Of a stretch of 35,038 nt of DNA, positions 23,163-31,931 are shown piece by piece (the first letter of the stretch is position 1; each line of letters begins with the position of its first letter). Made by a program: the position numbers and the translations under genes. Source of the stretch: Chloroflexota bacterium (lineage in GTDB: Bacteria; Chloroflexota; Anaerolineae; UBA4142; SHND01). Below the pieces are notes generated by a model that was not told where the DNA came from, made no database searches, and saw nothing but the letters and a program-made list of their open reading frames with translations. Location: positions 1-35,038 of the forward strand of contig JAKOPZ010000224.1 in NCBI GenBank assembly GCA_029778615.1, written 5' to 3'.

Positions 23163-24697
23163 TCGCAATCCAACACGCGATATGTACAGTCACGCACCCG
23201 ATACAACGTCCATCCTTCAAACGTATCGAGCGGATGCAAAAAATTTGTTTCCGTCAAACCGCGCACCAATTGGTCAGGCAAACGTCCGCGCCATTGCGAG
23301 TCAATGTTGTTGGTGTCGGCATACAAATACGTTGGCACATCACTTGGCAGTGTCGCGGGGTCCATGTTCCATAAATTCTCGACGCGAATTTTTGAATACG
23401 TTTTTAGCGCGCCATCAATGCTCATAGTGTACACCAAAGCATTCGGCAGCAGTTGCGTTTCGAGCCAGCGCACATGTGCCAGTTCGCGCGCCTTGCTGTC
23501 CAACACCGGCGCCAGCACACGCGGCTGCCACACCAACATCACAAGCAGCGCGACACCAATCCATCCCAAAAGTAGTAACGACTTGAGTCGTTCCCTCGCG
23601 CGCCATTTTTCCCAAACCCATCCTCCGCCAATTCCCGTCACCACCGCAATCGGCGCAAACAATCCCAAACTAAAGCGAAAATTTTCGTATGGAATGCCCG
23701 CGAGAAAAAAATACATTCCCAAAATCCATCCCAACAATAAAATCGTTTTTGGAAATAGCTCTAGTCGCCGTAGGACGACTTGGCGATGTTGTTGCGGCGA
23801 ATTCATTCGCCATACTCCCACCACAAACAACGGCGTCAAAATCCCAAACAAATACGCGGGATGCGCAAACACTTGCCCATAAAAAATCGCGACAGGCAGC
23901 GCATAGTCGAAATGTCCGTCCGCATTGTCAAAAGAGCGCGCGAAAAAATTTAGAGCGCTCCATCCTTCCAACCAACTCTGTCCCGCGAGCGGCGCGTTCG
24001 TCGTCGTTCGAATCAGCAGCTGCGGCAGCAAGACGATGGCGATGATGCCGCACGCGAGCAGTCCGCGCGCGCCATGTTTCACGCGAACATTTTCTTGGCG
24101 CGCCATGAGCAGCAGCGTCAAAATCCACACCGCCGCGAAAATCAAATTTTGCCAGCGCGTCCACACCGCCATTCCTACCGCGAACGAAGCAATCGCGAGC
24201 GTCCACACATTTCGCGTGCGCGCGTAACGGAGCAGCAACCACGCGCCGAGCGCTGCCCACATCAACGCGGGCGCGTCCGCCATGATGACGACGGACGATT
24301 GCGCGAGTTGTCCGTTGACCGCGCAGAGCAAACCTGCGACCCAGCCCGCGACATGTTTGTATGCGTGCGGTGCGGCTTCCCGCGCCAACGCAAACGCGAA
24401 CGGCGCAACCAACGCGCCGCACAGCATTGTCGCAATTTGCGCGGTGGCAATGTTCGCGCCGCCGACAAGAAACGCAGCGTTCAACAACGCGGGATAACCG
24501 AGGGGCCACCAAAACGCGGGCGGCGTTTGCCAATGTGTCCACGCCTGAAACCCTTCGCGCGCGTATGCGAAATAGGCATACGCGTCCTGCCCGTACAAAC
24601 CATCGAACGCGTAGAGCTGCGCGAGCGCGAGGCGGTCCACCAACGCAGCAATGAACAAAAAAAACATCGCCGCACGTGTGGATTCAACGAGGCGCAT
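23159..24697 (-). CDS. PMT/ArnT-like GT-C membrane glycosyltransferase
   Basis: A polytopic protein of 512 residues with about 10 helices, in the dolichyl-phosphate mannosyltransferase/ArnT superfamily. The first extracytoplasmic loop carries GLYGQDAYAYFAYAREG, where the acidic catalytic residue is expected. MADAPALMWAALGAWLLLRYAR and AVWTRWQNLIFA are typical later helices, and a soluble C-terminal domain follows residue ~390. Family members use polyprenyl-phosphate sugars outside the membrane. A REP-like element (23762-23811) is translated in frame as RMNSPQQHRQVVLRRL, between two helices. The ATG overlaps the upstream gene by 14 bases. The acceptor is unknown. Confidence 0.85.
   Translation of the reverse strand: MRLVESTRAAMFFLFIAALVDRLALAQLYAFDGLYGQDAYAYFAYAREGFQAWTHWQTPPAFWWPLGYPALLNAAFLVGGANIATAQIATMLCGALVAPFAFALAREAAPHAYKHVAGWVAGLLCAVNGQLAQSSVVIMADAPALMWAALGAWLLLRYARTRNVWTLAIASFAVGMAVWTRWQNLIFAAVWILTLLLMARQENVRVKHGARGLLACGIIAIVLLPQLLIRTTTNAPLAGQSWLEGWSALNFFARSFDNADGHFDYALPVAIFYGQVFAHPAYLFGILTPLFVVGVWRMNSPQQHRQVVLRRLELFPKTILLLGWILGMYFFLAGIPYENFRFSLGLFAPIAVVTGIGGGWVWEKWRARERLKSLLLLGWIGVALLVMLVWQPRVLAPVLDSKARELAHVRWLETQLLPNALVYTMSIDGALKTYSKIRVENLWNMDPATLPSDVPTYLYADTNNIDSQWRGRLPDQLVRGLTETNFLHPLDTFEGWTLYRVRDCTYRVLDCE
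23762..23811 (+). repeat. REP-like element within the GT-C gene
   Basis: GTAG at 23770-23773 lies in a short AGTCG...CGACT stem (23763-23780), and a second hairpin GGCGAATTCATTCGCC occupies 23796-23811. The latter matches the GACGAATTCATTCGTC of the RAYT-flanking array except for one base pair exchanged on both arms (A-T to G-C). This is a compensatory change expected of a conserved palindrome. Confidence 0.6.
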
Positions 24698-26597
24698 ACT
24701 GCATGGTGGGAGCGGTCGCGCGCAGCAGAGACCACTGCGCCGCCAACCACAACACTGCCATCGGTGTCACTTGGGCGACTAGCCGATAGCCCGCGCTCGC
24801 CAAATGACTTGCAAACGGAGTGAACGCGGAAAAAATGAACGCGCAAGCCATCAGGACAAGATACAACAGTGGCGCCAGCAACAATACATCGCGCGCAAAA
24901 TTTTTTACAGAAAACATTCGCGCTATCCGAACCAAGCCAATCAAAATCCAAACGAAACCAAATTCCGCGCTTGCAAATTGTTGGAAAAAATAAAACGCAA
25001 TCGTCGGCACGCGCGTCACATTCGCCCAAAACGTTTCCGCCGTCAAGGGCAAGAAATCAATATTGCGTGTTCCGTGCGCGGCGAGAAACCAAGCCCACGC
25101 GCCCGCGCCGAGCGCGCCCGCGCCAAAAGTCGTCACCGCGCCCCACCACGCGCGACGTTCACGCGGCGCGCAAAAAATTATTGACCCCGCAAGCGCAAAA
25201 ACCAAGACGAGACCTTCGCGTTTCGTCCACACCAAACACAACGCGCCGAATACCGCCGCCGCCCACGCGCCGCGCGAACCGTTTTCATTCCACGCCGCGA
25301 GCGCCAGCGCGGTAAACAGCGCGTACACGGCGAACGGAATGTCCGCGTAATTTTCCGCGCTCAGCAGCGTGACCGTTGGAAGTGAAGCGACGAGCGCCGT
25401 GACCAACCACGCGCGAGTGGGGCGCAGTGCAAGATTGCGCGCGGCGCCATACGTCAAGCCGACCAAAGCGGCAAAGAATGCCAACGCGAGCCAACCGACA
25501 AAGCGGTCGTCGGGCGCGCCGAGCCATTGAAACAACCAAGCTTCCAGAGACGGCAGCAGCAGCGGATAATCGAGATGTGTCACCGCGCGCGCGGAATCGG
25601 CAAACACTGCCGCGCCAAGATGCTGCTCCAAAAAAATCGCGCGCGCTTTCATCGCCCACACGACCCAACTGTCCCAAAAAACCAATGGCTGTCCGAGCGC
25701 GATTACGCCGACAAACAGAAACTGCAGCGCGGTCCACAACATCAAAAAAATTTGTGGCGGCGAGAGCGAATCGGGCAAAGACGGCAGTCGGACATTGCGG
25801 ATTCGTGCGAGCGACACAATTCCACTCGCGAGCGCGAGAGAGGCGAGACACAGAGTTTGAACAGAGAGGGCAACCCCGAACGCGTTCAAGAGCAGCATCG
25901 CCAACGCGGTGACGCCCGCGCCCATTGCCCACGCACTCGCGACCCGCAGCGCGCGCCCGCGCGTCCAAGCGAACGGCGCGCCCAGCAAGAAAATCGCCGC
26001 GAGCGCAAAAATCGCGCGCCACCACCCACTGCTATCAGCAAATTCAATGGGCGCGTTCTCGGCAGAAACGACGTGCGCGTTTGCGAGCGAATACAACGTC
26101 GCGCCATTCAAATCTGTGCGCGGCACCGACGCATCGAAACGGACATCGGCAAACGATAGAATGAAATCGGTCCCGCGTTCGCGCGCCGCGTGCAGCAGCG
26201 CTTCCGATGTCAACGGCGTGCTCGTCCACCAACGCGCTTGCCATGAGCCGTCGTTCGCGGCGGGCGACAGCCACAGCACCGCGCGCGGGGTCAAATAATA
26301 CAGCGCGCGATGATAGGTCGTATATTCCCAATGCTGCGCGTCCTGTCCGTCGGTAACGAGCAACACGCGCGCGTCACGCGGCAGCAGAGTCTGCGCGCGC
26401 TGCAACACATCATACGGAACCGTCCCGAGCGCCGCGCGCGTTTGCGCGTGAGGGTCGCGGGCGAGCTGCGCAAGAGTTGCGGCAGGCATCACGAAACCGC
26501 GCACGCGCAGAACAAACAATGCGCCGTTCGTCAACAAGACCACACACAAGCCGCATAGAAATAACGTTTCGAGAGAAAAGTGTTGGCGTAACGTCAT
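24684..26597 (-). CDS. Large GT-C-like membrane protein (glycosyltransferase)
   Basis: A polytopic protein of 637 residues. An N-terminal helix is followed by a soluble extracytoplasmic domain (~35-190), then about 11 helices. The loop WDSWVVWAMKARAIFLEQ after the fifth helix contains the Asp and Trp residues typical of PMT/ArnT-like GT-C proteins; WTKREGLVLVFALA is another family-like segment. It probably transfers a sugar from a polyprenyl carrier on the outer side of the membrane. The soluble N-terminal part is unusual for the superfamily. ATG at 26597 overlaps the upstream stop (ATGA), and the end overlaps the next gene by 14 bases. Confidence 0.75.
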   Translation of the reverse strand: MTLRQHFSLETLFLCGLCVVLLTNGALFVLRVRGFVMPAATLAQLARDPHAQTRAALGTVPYDVLQRAQTLLPRDARVLLVTDGQDAQHWEYTTYHRALYYLTPRAVLWLSPAANDGSWQARWWTSTPLTSEALLHAARERGTDFILSFADVRFDASVPRTDLNGATLYSLANAHVVSAENAPIEFADSSGWWRAIFALAAIFLLGAPFAWTRGRALRVASAWAMGAGVTALAMLLLNAFGVALSVQTLCLASLALASGIVSLARIRNVRLPSLPDSLSPPQIFLMLWTALQFLFVGVIALGQPLVFWDSWVVWAMKARAIFLEQHLGAAVFADSARAVTHLDYPLLLPSLEAWLFQWLGAPDDRFVGWLALAFFAALVGLTYGAARNLALRPTRAWLVTALVASLPTVTLLSAENYADIPFAVYALFTALALAAWNENGSRGAWAAAVFGALCLVWTKREGLVLVFALAGSIIFCAPRERRAWWGAVTTFGAGALGAGAWAWFLAAHGTRNIDFLPLTAETFWANVTRVPTIAFYFFQQFASAEFGFVWILIGLVRIARMFSVKNFARDVLLLAPLLYLVLMACAFIFSAFTPFASHLASAGYRLVAQVTPMAVLWLAAQWSLLRATAPTMQYAPR

Positions 26598-28162
26598 GGT
26601 GCGCGTGTCACGTGATAGATTTCAAATGCGCCGTATGTGGCATCCGCATACCGCCCCACCGGCTGTGCGTCATGCGCGCGCAGCCATGTGCGAAATGCCG
26701 CGCCGATTGTGGCATCGTTTTCACTCAGGTACGTGCGCGCCGCGTCATCGAGCAAAATGTAATCACTCTGCTGCGCGCTCAATGCCTGTTTGATTTCCAC
26801 AGGCGGATTCGTCAAGCGCGGATTGGCAAGCCAAAACGGGACGGCGAGAGAATGATACTCGTATGCGTCCCAACCGAACCAATACCGCTGCAAACCGAGC
26901 ACGCGCGTTCCTTCGGGCACAAACGCGCGCAAGTGCGCGTTCAACCGGGCATACGGCGTCGTCACATCCGCCTGCTGTTGAAACCACGCGTAACGCGTGA
27001 CCCCTTCAAAAACCACGAGCGCCAGCACAAGTACGAGCGCGGCGCGGACCGGCATCCATTTTGAAAAATGATTCCACGCGACGACAATGCCCCATGCGCT
27101 CAACAATGCGGCGAACGGCGTTATCAACAACAAATAATTTGTGAATTTCGGCTGGAGCAAAACCGCATACGCCAGCGGCAGTCCCGTGACCATTGCGAAC
27201 ACCACGCGCGTGCGCGGCTGTGTTTCGATGCGTCGCAATAGGACAAGCCATGAGGCGAACAGCGCGAGCGCGGCGAACCAAATTCCCGGACGCAGCCAGA
27301 CCGAGAGCGGACGATTCAGACCGATGGCGTAACGCATCCATTCGTTTCGCACATTGTTCCAATACCAATACACATTTCCCAAATCGAACCGCTGCGCGTA
27401 CCAGCGCGTTTGCGCGCGCCATGATTCCACATCGCCGAGAACATAAAACACGTACGGCGCGCAGAGCAAAATTGTCGCACCAATCAAAATCAATTCGTGG
27501 TAACACCAATGGCGTTCGCGTTTCCAGAAAATGAGTACGATAAAAATGCCCAGCACAAAAAAACCGTAAATGTGCGTGAGCCCACACAGACCCACCAACG
27601 CGCCTGACAAAGCATACCAGTACGCGCGCGCGGTGGATTGCGCGTACAAGTACACGTGCGCTGCCAACAACGCGAAAACGGGGACCAACACATCATAGCG
27701 CGCAATGCGCGTCGCATCCCAAAAAAGGATTCCGGTCGTGTCCAATACCGTGTCTGCAAACCAGCGCACACTCAACAACAGCACACACGCCAACACGCCG
27801 ATACGCGCGTCATGCCACACGCGGCGCGCGAGCGCGTACGTCAATGCCAACATCAACACGCCGCACGCAATGCCCAACCAACGCGTTTGAAACAACCCCA
27901 CATCGGCGATGCGATAAACGCCCGCCAACACAATCGGATAGAGGGGCAAATAATCATAATAGCGTCGGTCCATGTGCGCGTACCCCGCGAACAAGTCCGA
28001 AGCAAATACGCCCTGCCGCGCGAGTTTGAGCGCGGTCGAAGCTTGCCACGGTTCATCCTCGTACACGCGCGGCAGGATGGTCAATGCATTCAAGCTGCCT
28101 GCCCAATAGAGCAGAATCAAACCGAGCATCACCGCGCTGACCGAAATTTTGCGCGCACTCAT
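26594..28162 (-). CDS. ArnT/PMT-like GT-C membrane glycosyltransferase
   Basis: A polytopic protein of 522 residues with a classic first-loop catalytic region: after the first helix, LPRVYEDEPWQASTALKLARQG contains the acidic pair expected in ArnT/PMT enzymes (D/E before Pro-Trp). A further signature is WDATRIARYDVLVPVFALLAA, followed by GLCGLTHIYGFFVLG and a soluble C-terminal domain from residue ~400. It probably modifies a lipid carrier-linked glycan or surface polymer. I chose the ATG at 28162, which overlaps the flippase stop (ATGA). The frame is open 204 codons upstream, but that is the shadow of the flippase gene. Confidence 0.9.
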   Translation of the reverse strand: MSARKISVSAVMLGLILLYWAGSLNALTILPRVYEDEPWQASTALKLARQGVFASDLFAGYAHMDRRYYDYLPLYPIVLAGVYRIADVGLFQTRWLGIACGVLMLALTYALARRVWHDARIGVLACVLLLSVRWFADTVLDTTGILFWDATRIARYDVLVPVFALLAAHVYLYAQSTARAYWYALSGALVGLCGLTHIYGFFVLGIFIVLIFWKRERHWCYHELILIGATILLCAPYVFYVLGDVESWRAQTRWYAQRFDLGNVYWYWNNVRNEWMRYAIGLNRPLSVWLRPGIWFAALALFASWLVLLRRIETQPRTRVVFAMVTGLPLAYAVLLQPKFTNYLLLITPFAALLSAWGIVVAWNHFSKWMPVRAALVLVLALVVFEGVTRYAWFQQQADVTTPYARLNAHLRAFVPEGTRVLGLQRYWFGWDAYEYHSLAVPFWLANPRLTNPPVEIKQALSAQQSDYILLDDAARTYLSENDATIGAAFRTWLRAHDAQPVGRYADATYGAFEIYHVTRAP

Positions 28163-29439
28163 TCGTTTTTCAAAAATGGCAGCGCGTGGGCGTGCAACAG
28201 CGCGCAGACCACTAAATCGCTCAACATCGCACCCACTGCCGCGCCCGGCGCGTTGAAATTGAGAATGAGCGGAATCGCAAACGCCACATGCAGCACAAGC
28301 CCCAGCGCCAACACGCGATTGACCGCGCGTTCTTGATGCTGCGCGTACAAAAATAATGTAAGCAAACCGAGCCACAGCGCGGGCACCAGTCCCCACGCCA
28401 AAATAATCAACACGCCGCGCGCGGCGTCGAATTGCGCGCCGTACGTCCACTGCACCAACCACGACGCGCTGACGGTCACGCCGAACGCAATCAACAACGC
28501 GAACGCCAACAGCGCATACTGCGCGCGCCGAAATAAACACCGCGCCGCGTCCGCGTGTTCGCGCGTGCTCAACGTTGCCAACGCGGGCAAGAGCGCGCCA
28601 AAAAAAGCGTTCGGCGCGAGCCGCAATCCGTCGGTGACGCGGGAAGCCGCCGAGTACCACCCCACCGCGCGTTCGTCGTTCAGCCAGCCGAGCAAAAAAA
28701 TGTTCGCGCGCAATTCGACCGCGCCAAGGATTCCTGCCAACGCAAACGGCGCGGCGCGCCGCAGCAGCTGCCAAACAAATTTGCGGTCGAACGGTTCGCG
28801 CGGCGCATCAAAATGAAAACGCGCGCGATACCAAAAGATGAGCGCCGCGCACTGCACCGCTTGCAGGACGACCGCGCTGACAAGAATCAGCGGCACTTGC
28901 CACCCTGCCAGCACCAACCACAATGTCACTGTCGTTTGCAGCAGCAGACCGGCAACGTTGAAAATCAAAATTGCCGCCGCGCGTCCAAATGCGCGCAGGA
29001 CCGTAACGAACGTGCTGTACCACGAATTCAAAAGAATCAGCGCCGCGCCCAGTTGGAGCGTGAGCGCCGTTTCCATTTCACGCGTGACCTGGGAGGCAAA
29101 CACAAGCAAGCCGCAAAGCAAAAGCAGCGCGAACAGCGTTTTGGCGTACAACGCGGCGGCGAGACAGCGCGGCGTGGCAGAGGGTTCGCGCGCGAGTTCG
29201 CGCGTCAACAAGGTGTTCATGCCAAAATCCGCGAACTGCGCGAGCGTTAAACTCCACGCGAGCGCGAGCGAATACTGCCCTAACGCTGCCGCGCCCAGAC
29301 CGCGCGCAACAATCACCGAAATCAAAAAACTGAACGCTGCCGTCGCAATGTTCAAAATAAAAAAAAGAATCGTGTTGCGCGAGAGATGCGTGAGCGCGTC
29401 GCTGCGGGGCAAGACGCGCGTAATCTGTACGGAATTCAT
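28159..29439 (-). CDS. Flippase (Wzx-like polysaccharide transporter, MOP superfamily)
   Basis: A 426-residue membrane protein of the polysaccharide-export MOP superfamily. About 12 helices, with the typical N-terminal FFILNIATAAFSFLISVIVARGLGAAALGQYS and QFADFGMNTLLTRELAREPS. It likely flips the lipid-linked glycan repeat across the cytoplasmic membrane for the downstream ligase/polymerase. The ATG at 29439 overlaps the stop of the preceding gene (ATGA). A 42-codon extension upstream runs through the GT87 gene and is rejected. The Arg-rich loops are on the predicted inner side. Confidence 0.9.
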   Translation of the reverse strand: MNSVQITRVLPRSDALTHLSRNTILFFILNIATAAFSFLISVIVARGLGAAALGQYSLALAWSLTLAQFADFGMNTLLTRELAREPSATPRCLAAALYAKTLFALLLLCGLLVFASQVTREMETALTLQLGAALILLNSWYSTFVTVLRAFGRAAAILIFNVAGLLLQTTVTLWLVLAGWQVPLILVSAVVLQAVQCAALIFWYRARFHFDAPREPFDRKFVWQLLRRAAPFALAGILGAVELRANIFLLGWLNDERAVGWYSAASRVTDGLRLAPNAFFGALLPALATLSTREHADAARCLFRRAQYALLAFALLIAFGVTVSASWLVQWTYGAQFDAARGVLIILAWGLVPALWLGLLTLFLYAQHQERAVNRVLALGLVLHVAFAIPLILNFNAPGAAVGAMLSDLVVCALLHAHALPFLKNE

Positions 29440-30677
29440 TGGGCAACTTGCTTTGCGGGTACCAAGGCAGCAGTTTGAGATTTGCGCGCGGGCAGCATGG
29501 CGCGTACGCACCACACAAACAACAGTCCGCCGCCATACAAACGCGGATACGCGAACAGAACCCACGCGCGTTCATTCCAACGCGGCGCGTTCCAATCGAA
29601 CGGCACGCACAACAAAAGCAAAATCGCGGCGAACCACGCCGCTTCAAAACGGCTGCGCGTTTCGAGCAGGCGCGCACCCATCACCGCAAGCGGCAGTAAC
29701 AAAAGCGTGTAATGATATTCTGTCGCCATCGGGAAAAAAATTACACCGGCGGTTACCGCCGCCGCGAACGCGATTTCAAATTTCGCGTTGCGCGCAAACC
29801 ATCCGAGCGCGCCCAGCGCCGCGCCAAGCAGCACGAAATTGAAAACGGGCGCAAACGCGGGTGCGTCAAATAGCGGCGTGGGATTGAACTCTGCCGAAGC
29901 CACAAACATCCGTTGAAAAAAATCGGGCGTCGCCTGAAACGCGACATGCGCGGCGAGCGGCACGGGTTTGGAATAATCCATCACGCGCTGCAAAAATGCA
30001 AACCATGCCTCCCATCCGAACCCCAGCAAGCCCAACAGCGCGGACAATGCCACAACCACGCCGGACCAAAACAGTGCGCGCCAATCGCGGCGCACCGCCA
30101 GCACAAACCAAATCGGCGCGCCGCTCAACTTAATCCCAGCTGCCGCGCCCAAGCCGATTCCCATGAGCAGTTTCGCGCCGCGCAAGCCGCTCCACAGCGC
30201 GAGCGCAAACAAGAACAATATCAGAATGTACGCTTGCCCCACGCGGATATTTTCCGCGAGCGGCGGATACACGAATGCGAATCCAAACAAGGCAAGTCGC
30301 CAGAAAACGTCGAGAATTTGCAGCGCATCAAGGACGAGCCAGAGTGCAGCAATGAGCAGCGCGAGATTGAAAATTTGCCACACCACCCGCGCGGTCGTCA
30401 GGTCAAGCCATGCGATAGGCACGAGCAGTAATGAGGTCGTCGGCGGATGCAGTGAAAAATGGTCGGACACGCGCCCTTGCGTCATTTCCAAAACGCGCGC
30501 CTCAAACCATTCGTCGTCGTACACTCGCACGCTCCAGCGTCCTTCGACAACCAACCGCGACGCGGTATAGTACGCGGGAAAACTGTGCGTCATTGTCGTC
30601 AGCGCGGGAAGGAAAGTGCGCCCCAAAAAATAAATCGCCGCCAGAACGAAAACCAAAAGTGCGAGCCGCGTTCTCAC
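29436..30677 (-). CDS. GT87-like (DUF2029) membrane mannosyltransferase
   Basis: A 413-residue polytopic protein (~9-10 helices) of the GT87/DUF2029 family, related to PimE-type polyprenyl-phosphate mannosyltransferases. The first loop carries FPAYYTASRLVVEGRWSVRVYDDEW and the loop-2 motif HFSLHPPTTSLLLVPIA, with the conserved Pro-Pro and acidic residues; NIRVGQAYILILFLF and GIGLGAAAGIKLSG are further family signatures. It starts with GTG at 30677, overlapping the amidohydrolase stop as GTGA. Substrates of this bacterial subgroup are not known, so mannose is an inference. Confidence 0.87.
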   Translation of the reverse strand: MRTRLALLVFVLAAIYFLGRTFLPALTTMTHSFPAYYTASRLVVEGRWSVRVYDDEWFEARVLEMTQGRVSDHFSLHPPTTSLLLVPIAWLDLTTARVVWQIFNLALLIAALWLVLDALQILDVFWRLALFGFAFVYPPLAENIRVGQAYILILFLFALALWSGLRGAKLLMGIGLGAAAGIKLSGAPIWFVLAVRRDWRALFWSGVVVALSALLGLLGFGWEAWFAFLQRVMDYSKPVPLAAHVAFQATPDFFQRMFVASAEFNPTPLFDAPAFAPVFNFVLLGAALGALGWFARNAKFEIAFAAAVTAGVIFFPMATEYHYTLLLLPLAVMGARLLETRSRFEAAWFAAILLLLCVPFDWNAPRWNERAWVLFAYPRLYGGGLLFVWCVRAMLPARKSQTAALVPAKQVAQ

Positions 30678-31855
30678 AACAATTCCACCCCCGTCTCACG
30701 AATCGAATTGCGCGCGTAACGTTTCGCCAAATCGCGCGCGAGAATTTTTTCGCGCCCATCCAAATTCACGCGTACTGCATCCGGCAGCAGTGGCGCAAAA
30801 TCCAAATCTGCCACGCGCACCGTTCCGTCCAAAATCACCGCGCGCAAATCCGCGCGCGCAAGGTTCCCCAACGCGTCGGCAGCAGAACCAAACGTATTCG
30901 GCAGAATCACCAAGTCTGCGCGCACCCCGCGTTCAATGATTCCGACATTCCGCACGCGCAAAATGTTCGCCGCATCACACGTCACCGCGCGCAGCAGCGC
31001 GTCTTGAGAAATTTGTTTTGTTTCCCGCGCCACGCGCAATTCATCCAATAAATCACCATCGCCCGTCAAACGCGAATCGCTGCCGACGGCGAGCAAATGC
31101 GCGTCGGAAAATTCGCGCACGCGTGCGGTTTCGTTCAAAAGAAAAAAGTTGCTGCTTGGACACCACGCCAACGCCGCGCGTTTTTGAATCGCCAACGCGC
31201 GCTGGGTTTCGGTCAAACCGACGCCGTGAATCAAAACGGTATTGTCGCCCAACGCGCCCGCGTCATCCAGCCGTGCCAATTCGTTTTGTGCGTCCGCGTC
31301 CGTTCCTTCTGCGAGATGAATCATGTACGGCGCATTGCGCGGCGTACTGCGATACGCGCGCGCAAAATCGGGCGACAAGTACAGGGAATGTGACCATCCA
31401 TAACGCGACACGACGCGTACCGGAAAATGTTTCGAGCGCAGCGGCGCATGGAACGGATTGTGGTGCGCCACCGTCGTTGCGCCGCTCAACAAATTTTTCA
31501 AACCGCCGATAAACAAACGGTCTGCGAGCGGCACAGTGCGCGCGGCAACAATTTCGGCATCGCTGTCGAGACGCGCGTTCATTTCCATCGCCCATTCGCG
31601 CGCGTTGGCATAACACGGGCGATGTTTCCAACGCGGAAAATTATTCAATTCCAAATGGTCATGGGCGTTGATGAACGCGGGCATGACGATGGCGCCATCC
31701 AAATCAAATCGCACATCCGCGCGCGGCGGCGCCACATTCACGCCGTCAATCCGCCCGCGTGCGATGCGTAAGGTTGTTCCTATCTCGCCGCGCGCGCTAT
31801 CCACAACGCGCCCGTTGTCAAAATACAACGCGTCCGACTCGAAAAACCATTTCAT
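30674..31855 (-). CDS. Amidohydrolase family protein (cytosine/guanine deaminase-like)
   Basis: A 393-residue metal-dependent hydrolase. Ligands appear complete: H65-x-H67 in FINAHDHLEL, a His in MIHLAEGTDAD, a His in VLIHGVGL, and an Asp in AVGSDSRLTGDGDLLDEL. Flanking N- and C-terminal strands form the small beta-sandwich seen in deaminase/TRZ/ATZ enzymes. The substrate is unknown; the family deaminates or hydrolyses C-N bonds. It is the first gene of the glycan cluster. I chose the ATG at 31855; an earlier TTG would translate through the terminator at 31861-31904. No ribosome site is visible, so translation may be leaderless. Confidence 0.88.
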   Translation of the reverse strand: MKWFFESDALYFDNGRVVDSARGEIGTTLRIARGRIDGVNVAPPRADVRFDLDGAIVMPAFINAHDHLELNNFPRWKHRPCYANAREWAMEMNARLDSDAEIVAARTVPLADRLFIGGLKNLLSGATTVAHHNPFHAPLRSKHFPVRVVSRYGWSHSLYLSPDFARAYRSTPRNAPYMIHLAEGTDADAQNELARLDDAGALGDNTVLIHGVGLTETQRALAIQKRAALAWCPSSNFFLLNETARVREFSDAHLLAVGSDSRLTGDGDLLDELRVARETKQISQDALLRAVTCDAANILRVRNVGIIERGVRADLVILPNTFGSAADALGNLARADLRAVILDGTVRVADLDFAPLLPDAVRVNLDGREKILARDLAKRYARNSIRETGVELL

Positions 31856-31860
31856 GTTTG

Positions 31861-31904
31861 AAAAAAAGCGCGCCCCGCCAAACGCTGACGCATCCGCAGG
31901 GCGC
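31861..31904 (-). terminator. Intrinsic terminator after the methyltransferase gene
   Basis: In the minus transcript CGCGCCC (31904-31898) pairs with GGGCGCG (31874-31868) across a 23-base loop that can pair further inside, and C then six T follow. It lies 28 bases after the methyltransferase stop and only 6 bases before the amidohydrolase ATG. Confidence 0.75.
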
Positions 31905-31931
31905 GTGAGAATATGTTTTTGCAACGAACGG

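Noticed and set aside
28163-28774. 204-codon N-terminal extension of the ArnT-like gene
   Set aside because: It is the shadow of the flippase gene; the ATG at 28162 overlaps the flippase stop.
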